Assembly (NCBI GenBank): GCA_944989445.1
Contig: CALYLW010000137.1
Coordinates: 1,122,134-1,186,133 of the forward strand
Source of the DNA: Ampullaceana balthica
Taxonomy: Eukaryota > Mollusca > Gastropoda > Lymnaeidae
Direction: 5' to 3'
DNA length: 64,000 nucleotides
Of this stretch, positions 1 through 12,100 are shown piece after piece (the stretch's first letter is position 1; every line of letters starts with the position of its first letter). The notes under the pieces were generated by a model, which saw only the letters and a program-made list of their open reading frames with translations, was not told where the DNA came from and ran no database searches. Made by a program: the position numbers and the translations under genes.

Positions 1-2
1 AC

Positions 3-167
3 TATAGCACTGGTTCTCTGAAGTTGATCCTGTAGAATTGGTTGTATTGCCAGCTGGACATGTCTTACATGCATCTTGCCATTTCTCATTGTTGTATGTC
101 CCTAGTGGACAAACTTCACACTGATTGGATCTTGGGTTCCTGTACTCTCCTGGCTTGGTACAGTTTC
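3..167 (-). CDS. GCC module type A, copy 1 (last exon in the window)
   Basis: A complete A-type exon whose GT donor is the first two bases of the window. The gene therefore continues beyond base 1, possibly with more cassettes. Confidence 0.9.
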
Positions 168-3100
168 CTTGATAGATAAATGTAAGCAAGATTAAATCCA
201 TGATTCCTAAATTGCATGAACTGTTAGTTTCTGTATGCTGAAGTGTTTAGTAACAGAGAAAAAATGGATAATTCACTGCTTTAACTGTAATGTAAGTGAG
301 GTACATGTAATTCTATTATTGCTTAACCATTTAGTTGTTATCAATTTTTTAATATAAATATTAACAAAAATTGAGATTATATCCGTGAAGCAGTTTGATT
401 AAATGGATTGACAAAAAATAAACAATAAAAATTTTTAATTGGTCACCCCTGTCTACCATTTTAAAATGAGTAATTCACTAACATAGAAATCAGCTTGTCC
501 TAGTAATTGGCTAGTATAGTAATGTACTCACTTATAGAGCAATCTGTTTCAGAAAGTCCACTGCTATTTTTGGCTGTTATGAAATCAACAGGACACATAA
601 CACAAACTGTTTCAGTTAGAATGGATGTATTTCTATAGTAGCCTTGTGGACATGGGAGACATCTGTTTACAGCAGTACAGTTCACTGGAAGAGTTAAGAA
701 ATTATTTAAGAAATCTTTTTTAGGGGGAAATTTATTTTTTAAAATTTGGAATTACAACACACAAAAAAATGCTTCAATCTGCTTCTTAAATTCTAATTAA
801 CTCTGTGACTTCTTGTTTTGTTTGTATCTGCATTCATCTCACGGTCGCCATCCACAAATTTTATGTCAAAGCAATGGAATCTATTTCTGTTAAAATTAAT
901 TATTTGCAAAATTCAGAACTAAAATTAAATAATTCATTTCAAATTAAAGCCCTTAAGGTTGACCTAAAAAGTGACAGCTTTCAAGCAGCTTGGCCTTTCT
1001 TTACCCCTTTTTCCCTCGGACCCACCCCACTTATATAAATATTTTTGCTTTTATGCAAAAAAAGTTCTAAATGTATTTATTAATTAAATAGGCAAATGCC
1101 TTAGAAAACAAGCCACCCATGAAATATATTTTAATAAAATAACTTTAAAGACTTTGTTAAATATAAAGTCTTACAAAGTGTACAGTTATCACTGGACGTT
1201 GAACCAACAGCAGAAGTAGTGTAATTAGATGGACATTCCTGACACTGCCAGCTGGATGAAGCATTTCTATAGAATCCAATTGGACAGTTAGTACACACAT
1301 TTGTGAATTCATTAACCTGCTGACCTGATGGACAAATGCCTGAAAAGAAACATACAAAATTAAGATTTTTCTTAGTAGTTTGGAATATTTATTAGTTTTT
1401 TTTTAATTAAAGGACACATTTTTTATCATTCGCAATGCTTCTTTTGACTAATATTTTGTTGAAGAAATGTATTTTTTATTTCAAAACACAAGCTTGAAGG
1501 TAATATTTTCTATGCTAGATATTTAGATCATAGTGCCTTTACTTAGTTTATGAACATTTCTACACATATAAAGAGTATTTAGTACAGAACTTAGGGCCAT
1601 CCATAAAGTAGGTCACGCTCCAGAGGAGGGGAGGGTGTGCATGGCCGTATGCAGGGGGGGTTCGTACGTTCGAACGAACCCCCTTTTGCGAATTTGTGCC
1701 CTTTTTTGTAACAAATAGACCTTTACATTATTGAGATATTTGGGGGATCCTACTACAGAATATGAGTGGCCAGTGTTATGATGGCGCTGCACTATGTCGG
1801 ACACTGTCTCAGGAGTCCAAGCGCGTATTCTGCGAGAGGCCTCTGTGGCGGTATACACACACTGCAGCAATCACGCTTTAAACCTAGTGATCTCGCATTC
1901 ATGTGGACTTCCCGATGTGCGTAATATGATTGACAAATTAAAAGAAACCTGCATGTTTTTTAACAACAGCCCAGATTCGCAACCTTGTTCTCGCTTTTCA
2001 ATGTTCTTTAGTTTTTATTTCAACAGTTATTTTTTCCCTCTCTTATAATTGTCTTCGTGTGTTTGTTTTTTTTGAAGATAATTTATCAGTTTATTAAACT
2101 TTGCACATACAAAAATTACGAATACTGTACTGTCTTAATACAAAATTTGTAAATTCGGTTGATCACACACAAAAACAATACGCTAACAGACCGAATGCTT
2201 ATACATCAGTGCGGATGTGCAGGCTCACTAATGAATTTCCAGGGAAAAGGGAGTTTCCCTTTCTGCGTCACTCATTATGCGAATCTTTGCTCGTTAAGGG
2301 AGCAAGTTTTTCCATAAAAATGTTGCTCATTATGGAAAAATCTCGTTATAAGAGGTGCTCGTTATGAGAGGTTTGCAAAATCTTAACATGAAATGCCTTT
2401 GCGACAAGTTTGCAAACCCCCCTTAAAAAATTCTGGGTACGGCCTTGGGTGTGTAAGAACGACAGTTTGTGACGGGAAGGGGGGGGCGTTTTCCGGCCAT
2501 GTGTGATGTCACGGTGTTTCTATTAAATTGTAATTATTTTGTTAATAAAAATAACAAAATTTGTTCGAAAGTGTTACATACTTTAGGGGGGGTGTCTGAG
2601 ATTTGTGACAGTTTGTGAAAGGGGGGGGGGAGGAGTTTAAATTGTAAAAAATAGTATGATGTACTTTATGGACAGCCCTTATTTGATGTCAAGACTGTTT
2701 TAGCACTTTTTAAATCCTTTATATTAACTCGTGGTGTCTGCTTGAGGCAGGCGGGCGGATGGTGCAGGAAAAATTTGGATCGATTTTTAACCCACTTCCT
2801 CATCAGCTAGTGAGCTGAAATTTTGCAGACAGACTCGTGCCAATGATAAAAATGATTTCTCAAAATTTCAGATAAATCGAATGTACCGTAATTAAATTAG
2901 TGAATTTTTAGATTACCTTGATTTATCTTTACGTCACATGTTAAATTTTTTTGCTATAGTGTCGTGGTGCGTATTATATTGAACAACCTTTCCTGTCGTG
3001 CAATAAGGTGCGTATTTTATTGACAATACTTTTTATAAACATATTCCTGATCGGTCTGCATTATATTAAACATGTTTTATGACACATAACTACAATTTTG

Positions 3101-6100
3101 TAGTTTTGGTTTGTCTTTCGCTGCATATTATAATCAACATTCTTTTAGTTATGTCAAGTACATAAAGGATTTATAGTAAAAAACTTGGTTTTTTATTGTT
3201 TTTTTTTATATTTCTATGTACAACTCACTATAGCACTGGTTCTCTGAAGTTGATCCTGTAGAATTGGTTGTATTGCCAGCTGGACATGTCTTACATGCAT
3301 CTTGCCATTTCTCATTGTTGTATGTCCCTAGTGGACAAACTTCACACTGATTGGATCTTGGGTTCCTGTACTCTCCTGGCTTGGTACAGTTTCCTTGATA
3401 GATAAATGTAAGCGAGATTAAATCCATGATTCCTAAATTGCATGAACTGTTAGTTTATTTATGCTGAAGTGTTTAGTAACAGAGAAAAAATGGATAATTT
3501 ACTGCTTTAACTGTAATGTAAGTGAGGTACATGTTATTCTATTATTGCTTAACCATTTAGTTGTTATCAATTTTTTAATATAAATATTAACAAAAATTGA
3601 GATTATATCCGTAAAGCAGTTTGATTGAATGGATTGACAAAAAATAAACAATAAAATGTTTAATTGGTCACCCCTATCTACCATTTTAAAATGAGTAATT
3701 CACTAACATAGAAATCAGCTTGTCCTAGTAATTGGCTAGTATAGTAATGTACTCACTTATAGAGCAGTCTGTTTCAGAAAGTCCACTGCTATTTTTGGCT
3801 GTTATGAAATCAACAGGACACATAACACAAACTGTTTCAGTTAGAATGGATGTATTTCTATAGTAGCCTTGTGGACATGGGATACAGCCGTTTACAGCAG
3901 TACAGTTCACTGAAAGAGTTTAATTATTTAAGAAATCTTTTTTAGGGGGAAATTTATTTTTTAAAATTTGGAATTACAACACACACAAAAATGCTTCAAT
4001 CTGCTTCTTAAATTCTAATTAACTCTGTGACTTCTTGTTTTGTTTGTATCTGCATTCATCTCACGGTCGCCATCCACAAATTTTATGTCAAAGCAATGGA
4101 ATCTATTTCTGTTAAAATTAATTATTTGCAAAGATTCAGAACTAAAATTAAATAATTCATTTCAAATTAAAGCCCTTAAGGTTTACCTAAAAAGTGACAG
4201 CTTTCAAGCGGCTTGGCCTTTCTTTACCCCATTCCCTTGGACCCACCCCACTTATATAAATATTTTTGCTTTATGCAAAAAAAAGTTCTAAATGTATTTA
4301 TTAATTAAATAGGCAAATGCCTTAGAAAACAAGCCACCCATGAAATATATTTTAATAAAATAACTTTAAAGACTTTGTTAAATATAAAGTCTTACTAAGT
4401 GTACAGTTATCACTGGATGTTGAACCAACAGCAGAAGTTGTGTAATTAGATGGACATTCCTGACACTGCCAGCTGGATGAAGCATTTCTATAAAATCCAA
4501 TTGGACAGTTAGTACACACATTTGTGGATTCATTAACCTGCTGACCTGATGGACAAATGCCTGAAAAGAAACATACAAAATTAAGATTTTTCTTAGTAGT
4601 TTGGAATATTTATTAGTTTTTTTTTAATTAAAGGACACATTTATTTCAAAACACAAGCTTGAAGGTAATATTTTCTATGCTAGATATTTAGATCATAGTG
4701 CCTTTACTTAGTTTATGAACATTTCTACACATATAAAGAGTATTTAGTACAGAACTTAGGGGCAGTCCATAAAGTAGGTCATGCTCCAGAGGAGGGGAGG
4801 GGATGTAAGAAAGTACAACAGTTTGTGAGGGAGGGGGGGTCAGGCCACGTGTGATGTCACGATGTTTCTATTAAATTGCCATTATTTTGTTAATAAAAAT
4901 AACAAAATTTGTTCGAAAGTGTTACATACTTTAGGGGTGGGAGGTGTCTGAGATTTGTGACAGTTTGTGAAAAGGGGGGGGGGAGTTTAAATGGTAAAAA
5001 ATAGTATGATGTATTTTATGGACGGCCCCTTATTTGATTCAAGACTGTTTTAGCACTTTTAAATCCTTTATATTAATTCGTGGTGTCTGCTTGAGGCAGG
5101 CGGGCGGATGGTGCAGAAAAAAAATTTGGATATATTTTTAACCCATCTTCCTCGTAAGCTAGCGAGCTGAAATTTTGCAGACAGACTTGTGCCAATGATA
5201 AAAATGATTTCTCAAAATTTCAGATAAATTGAATGTAACGTAATTAAATAAATGAATTTTTAGATTACCTTTATTTATCTCTATGTAACATGTTAAATGT
5301 TTTTGCTATAGTGTCGTGGTGCGTATTATATTGAACAACCTTTCCTGTCGTGCAATAAGGTGCGTATTTTATTGACAATACTTTTTATAAACATATTCCT
5401 GATCGGTCTGCATTATATTAAACATGTTTTATGACACATAACTACAATTTTGTAGTTTTGGATGCTGCATATTATAATCAACATTCTTTTAGTTATGTCA
5501 AGTACATCAAGGATTTATAGTAAAAACTTGTTTTTTTAACTGTTTTTTTTTATATTTCTATGTACAACTCACCATAGCACTGGTTCTCTGAAGTTGATCC
5601 TGTAGAATTGGTTGTATTGCCAGCTGGACATGTCTTACATGCATCTTGCCATTTCTCATTGTTGTATGTCCCTAGTGGACAAACTTCACACTGATTGGAT
5701 CTTGGGTTCCTGTACTCTCCTGGCTTGGTACAGTTTCCTTGATAGATAAATGTAAGCAAGATTAAATCCATGATTCCTAAATTGCATGAACTGTTAGTTT
5801 CTGTATGCTGAAGTGTTTAGTAACAGAGAAAAAATGGATAATTCACTGCTTTAACTGTAATGTAAGTGAGGTACATGTAATTCTATTATTGCTTAACCAT
5901 TTAGTTGTTATCAATTTTTTAATATAAATATTAACAAAAATTGAGATTATATCCGTGAAGCAGTTTGATTAAATGGATTGACAAAAAATAAACAATAAAA
6001 ATTTTTAATTGGTCACCCCTGTCTACCATTTTAAAATGAGTAATTTACTAATATAGAAATCAGCTTGTCCTAGTAATTGGCTAGTATAGTAATGTACTCA

Positions 6101-9100
6101 CTTATAGAGCAGTCTGTTTCAGAAAGTCCACTGCTATTTTTGGCTGTTATGAAATCAACAGGACACATAACACAAACTGTTTCAGTTAGAATGGATGTAT
6201 TTCTATAGTAGCCTTGTGGACATGGGAGACATCTGTTTACAGCAGTACAGTTCACTGGAAGAGTTAAGAAATTATTTAAGAAATCTTTTTTAGGGGGAAA
6301 TTTATTTTTTAAAATTTGGAATTACAACACACAAAAAAATGCTTCAATCTGCTTCTTAAATTCTAATTAACTCTGTGACTTCTTGTTTTGTTTGTATCTG
6401 CATTCATCTCACGGTCGCCATCCACAAATTTTATGTCAAAGCAATGGAATCTATTTCTTTTAAAATTAATTATTTTCAAATATTCAGAACTAAAATTAAA
6501 TAATTCATTTCAAATTAAAGCCCTTAAGGTTGACCTAAAAAGTGACAGCTTTCAAGCGGCTATGCCTTTCTTTACCCCTTTCCCTTGGAGCCACCCCACT
6601 TATATAAATATTTTTGCTTTATGCAAAAAAAGTTCTAAATGTATTTATTAATTAAATAGGCAAATGCCTTAGAAAACAAGCCACCCATGAAATATATTTT
6701 AATAAAATAACTTTAAAGACTTTGTTAAATATAAAGTCTTACTAAGTGTACAGTTATCACTGGATGTTGAACCAACAGCAGAAGTTGTGTAATTAGATGG
6801 ACATTCCTGACACTGCCAGCTGGATGAAGCATTTCTATAGAATCCAATTGGACAGTTAGTACACACATTTGTGGATTCATTAACATGCTGACCTGATGGA
6901 CAAATGCCTGAAAAGAAACATACAAAATTAAGATTTTTCTTAGTAGTTTGGAATATTTTTTAATTTTTTTTTAATTAAAGGACACATTTTTTATTATTCA
7001 CAATGGTTCTTTTTGGCTAATATTTTGTTAAAGAAATGTATTTTTTATTTCAAAACACAAGCTTGAAGGTAATATTTTCTATGCTAGATATTTAGATCAT
7101 AGTGCCTTTACTTAGTTTATGAACATTTCTACACATATAAAGAGTATTTAGTACAGAACTTAGGGCCATCCATAAAGTAGGTCATGCTCCAGAGGAGGGG
7201 AGGGGATGTAAGAAAGTACGACAGTTTGTGACGGGACGGGGCGGGGGGGGTCAGGCCATGTGTGATGTCACGGTGTTTCTATTAAATTGCCATTATTTTG
7301 TTAATAAAAATAACAAAATTTGTTCGAAAGTGTTACATACTTTAGGGGTGGGAGGTGTCTGCAGATTTGTGACAGTTTGTGAAAGGGGGGGGAGTTTAAA
7401 TGGTAAAAAATAGTATGATGTATTTTATGGATGGCCCCTTTTTGATTCAAGACTGTTTTAGCACTTTTAAATCCTTTATATTAATTCGTGGTGTCTGCTT
7501 GAGGCAGGCGGGCGGATGGTGCAGAAAAAAAATTTGGATCTATTTTTAACCCACTTCCTCGTAAGCTAGCGAGCTGAAATTTTGCAGACAGACTTGTGCC
7601 AATGATAAAAATGATTTCTCAAAATTTCAGATAAATCGAATGTAACGTAATTAATTAAATGAATTTTTAGATTACCTTTATTTATCTCTATGTAACATGT
7701 TAAATGTTTTTGCTATAGTGTCGTGTTGCGTATTATATGGAACAACCTTTCCTGTCATGCAATAAGGTGCGTATTTTATTGACAATACTTTTTATAAACA
7801 TATTCCTGATCGGTCGGCATTATATTAAACATGTTTTATGACACATAACTACAATTTTCTAGTTTTGGATGCTGCGTATTATAATCAACATTCTTTTAGT
7901 TATGTCACGTACATAAAGGATTTATAGTAAAAACTTGTTTTTTTACTGGTTTTTTTTATATTTCTATGTACAACTCACCATAGCACTGGTTCTCTGAAGT
8001 TGATCCTGTAGAATTGGTTGTATTGCCAGCTGGACATGTCTTACATGCATCTTGCCATTTCTCATTGTTGTATGTCCCTAGTGGACAAACTTCACACTGA
8101 TTGGATCTTGGGTTCCTGTACTCTCCTGGCTTGGTACAGTTTCCTTGATAGATAAATGTAAGCAAGATTAAATCCATGATTCCTAAATTGCATGAACTGT
8201 TAGTTTCTGTATGCTGAAGTGTTTAGTAACAGAGAAAAAATGGATAATTTACTGCTTTAACTGTAATGTAAGTGAGGTACATGTAATTCTATTATTGCTT
8301 AACCATTTAGTTGTTATCAATTTTTTAATATAAATATTAACAAAAATTGAGATTATATCCGTGAAGCAGTTTGATTAAATGGATTGACAAAAAATAAACA
8401 ATAAAAATTTTATTTGGTCACCCCTGTCTACCATTTTAAAATGAGTAATTCACTAACATAGAAATCAGCTTGTCCTAGTAATTGGCTAGTATAGTAATGT
8501 ACTCACTTATAGAGCAGTCTGTTTCAGAAAGTCCACTGCTATTTTTGGCTGTCATGAAATCAACAGGACACATAACACAAACTGTTTCAGTTAGAATGGA
8601 TGTATTTCTATAGTAGCCTTGTGGACATGGGAGACATCTGTTTACAGCAGTACAGTTCACTGGAAGAGTTAAGAAATTATTTAAGAAATCTTTTTTAGGG
8701 GGAAATTTATTTTTTAAAATTTGGAATTACAACACACAAAAAAATGCTTCAATCTGCTTCTTAAATTCTAATTAACTCTGTGACTTCTTGTTTTGTTTGT
8801 ATCTGCATTCATCTCACGGTCGACATCCACAAATTTTATGTCAAAGCAATGGAATCTATTTCTTTTAAAATTAATTATTTTCAAATATTCAGAACTAAAA
8901 TTAAATAATTCATTTCAAATTAAAGCCCTTAAGGATGACCTAAAAAGTGACAGCTTTCAAGCGGCTTGGCCTTTCTTTACCCCTTTCCCTTGGAGCCACC
9001 CCACTTATATAAATATTTTTGCTTTATGCAAAAAAAGTTCTAAATGTATTTATTAATTAAATAGGCAAATGCCTTAGAAAACAAGCCACCCATGAAATAT

Positions 9101-12100
9101 ATGTTAATAAAATAACTTTAAAGACTTTGTTAAATATAAAGTCTTACATAGTGTACAGTTATCACTGGATGTTGAACCAACAGCAGAAGTTGTGTAATTA
9201 GATGGACATTCCTGACACTGCCAGCTGGATGAAGCATTTCTATAGAATCCAATTGGACAGTTAGTACACACATTTGTGGATTCATTAACCTGCTGACCTG
9301 ATGGACAAATGCCTGAAAAGAAACATACATAATTAAGATTTTTCTTAGTAGTTTGGAATATTTATTAGTTTTTTTTTAAATTAAAGGACACATTTTTTAT
9401 TATTCACAATGGTTCTTTTTGGCTAATATTTTGTTAAAGAAATGTATTTTTTATTTCAAAACACAAGCTTGAAGGTAATATTTTCTATGCTAGATATTTA
9501 GATCATAGTGCCTTTACTTAGTTTATGAACATTTCTACACATATAAAGAGTATTTAGTACAGAACTTAGGGCCATCCATAAAGTAGGTCACGCTCCAGAG
9601 GAGGGGAGGGGATGTAAGAAAGTACGACAGTTTGTGACGTCCGGGCCACGTGTGATGTCACGGTGTTTCTATTAAATTGCCATTATTTTGTTAATAAAAA
9701 TAACAAAATTTGTTCGATAGTGTTACATACTTTAGGGGTGGGAGGTGTCTGAGATTTGTGACAGTTTGTGAAAGGGGGGGGGGAGTTTAAATGGTAAAAA
9801 ATAGTATGATGTATTTTATGGACGGCCCCTTATTTGATTCAAGACTGTTTTAGCACTTTTAAATCCTTTATATTAATTCGTGGTGTCTGCTTGAGGCAGA
9901 TGGGCGGATGGTGCAGAAAAAAATTTGGATCTATTTTTAACCCACTTCCTCATAAGCTAGCGAGCTGAAATTTTGCAGACAGGCTTGTGCCAATAATAAA
10001 AACTTATGTCTCAAAATTTCAGATAAATCGAATGTAACGTAATTAAATAAATGAATTTTTAGATTACCTTTATTTATCTCTATGTAACATGTTAAATGTT
10101 TTTGCTATAGTGTCGTGGTGCGTATTATATTGAACAACCTTTCCTGTCGTGCAATAAGGTGCGTATTTTATTGACAATACTTTTTATAAACATATTCCTG
10201 ATCGGTCTGGATTATATTAAACATGTTTTACGACACATAACTACAATTTTGTAGTTTTGGATGCTGCGTATTATAATCAACATTCTTTTAGTTATGTCAC
10301 GTACATAAAGGATTTATAGTAAAAAACTTGGTTTTTTACTAGTTTTTTAAATATTTCTATGTACAACTCACCATAGCACTGGTTCTCTGAAGTTGATCCT
10401 GTAGAATTGGTTGTATTGCCAGCTGGACATGTCTTACATGCATCTTGCCATTTCTCATTGTTGTATGTCCCTATTGGACAAACTTCACACTGATTGGATG
10501 TTTGGTTCCTGTACTCTCCTGGCTTGGTACAGTTTCCTTGAAAGATAAATGTAATTCAGATCAAATCTATTATTTCCAAGCTTTTTAAATTTGTTTTAAT
10601 GTTTGCAGAGAAATCAAATCCATGATTTCTAAACTGCCATACTGTAATGTGAATGAGATGAAGTCTGTTTATTTCTAAACCATTTACTTGTAATCAATTA
10701 ACTTTATATGGAAAAAAGTAGTATATAAGATTTTATCCATTCAGTAGTTTTGTCAGACACATCAAGAATAACATTTTAAATTTCTTTATTTCTTAACTAG
10801 CAACAAAGCCCATACAAGGACGGGTAAAGGTAGGGTGGCCTGTGAAGTTAATGGAAGGACATCACTACATTACCCACCCCTGTCTGTCCAGAGACCCTAA
10901 AACCACCCACACCGCGGTCTGTCAAGAGACCCTCCCTCCCCCCCTCACCGCGGTCTGTCCAGAGACGCTATCTCCCCCCACCAACACCGCGGTCTGTTGC
11001 AAGCGCCTACATCCCCTCCACCGCAGTTTATCAAGAGACCCGCCGTCCCGTCCGGCCATAAATGTATTATGTCAAAAATACTATACATTATAGTTATAAC
11101 AACATTACCCACTCCCGTCTGTCCAGAGACCTTACCTCGCCTCCACACTTCTGATCTGTCCAGAGACCCTACCTCCCCACACCGTGGTCTGTCAAGAGAC
11201 CCTACCTCCCCCAACACCGCGGTCTTTCCAGAGACCCTGTGTCCAGAGTTATAATAAATAACCCGTAAATACAAAGTTTTTTATTACAAATCCCAACGCG
11301 CACCGCTAAAAATAAACTCTTGGGAAAAAAATGCACCAAAAATAACACGTTTTGAACGTCGTTCAATGTATAAATGAGGCATAATTTTTCTCCACAAGTG
11401 ATTGGCTGTAGGAGTCTGTAGGAGTTTGAGGGACCAATCGCTATCGATGACCGCAGAGAACATTGCCTTTTATTATATAGGATGTATTTTAGTAAAAGAA
11501 GCACACATTAAAATTATAAGAAAATATATTTATCCAAAATTGTTTAAATTGGAAGTCTTACTAAGTGTACAGTTATCACTGGATGTTGAACCAACAGCAG
11601 AAGTTGTGTAATTAGTTGGACATTCCTGACACTGCCAGCTGGATGAAGCATTTCTATAGAATCCCATTGGACAGTTATGACACACATTTGTGGATTCATT
11701 AACCTGCTGACCTGATTGGCAAATGCCTGAAAAGAAATATTAAATTAAACAACCCCGTAAAAACAAAGTTTTTGACTATAAATCCCTTATATATGAGACA
11801 TAACTAAAAGTATTGATTATGTTCAAACGTGACAAACATTTACAGACTGAAACCGACTGATTTCCCCTTGCTGCAAAAACGGGGAAGGGGGGGAGAAGTG
11901 TGGTATTCAATGGCTGGCGTGAACTCAAGCAAGGGACATGTGATTGCAAACAACAACAGACGTTACATTAAGTTATATAGGGATAAACTAAAAATGCATT
12001 GATTTAATTACGGTACATTCAATCGATCTGAAATTTTGATAAGATGCATTGTTAGATGACACAAGACTATGTGCAAAATTTCAGCTCGATAGCATCACAG

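Larger units (their letters stand above)
1594..2678. mobile_element. Harbinger-like MITE, copy 1, split by a nested element
   Basis: Ends are inverted repeats (GGGCCATCCATAAAGTA and its complement) flanked by TTA on both sides, the duplication used by PIF/Harbinger elements. It matches the 270-bp MITEs in the sister cassettes but is enlarged by an insertion at 1641-2446. Confidence 0.75.

Noticed and set aside
10945..11274. Overlapping frames on both strands in the GC-rich repeat
   Set aside because: Repeat-derived, no conserved domain, not flanked by phase-compatible splice sites.
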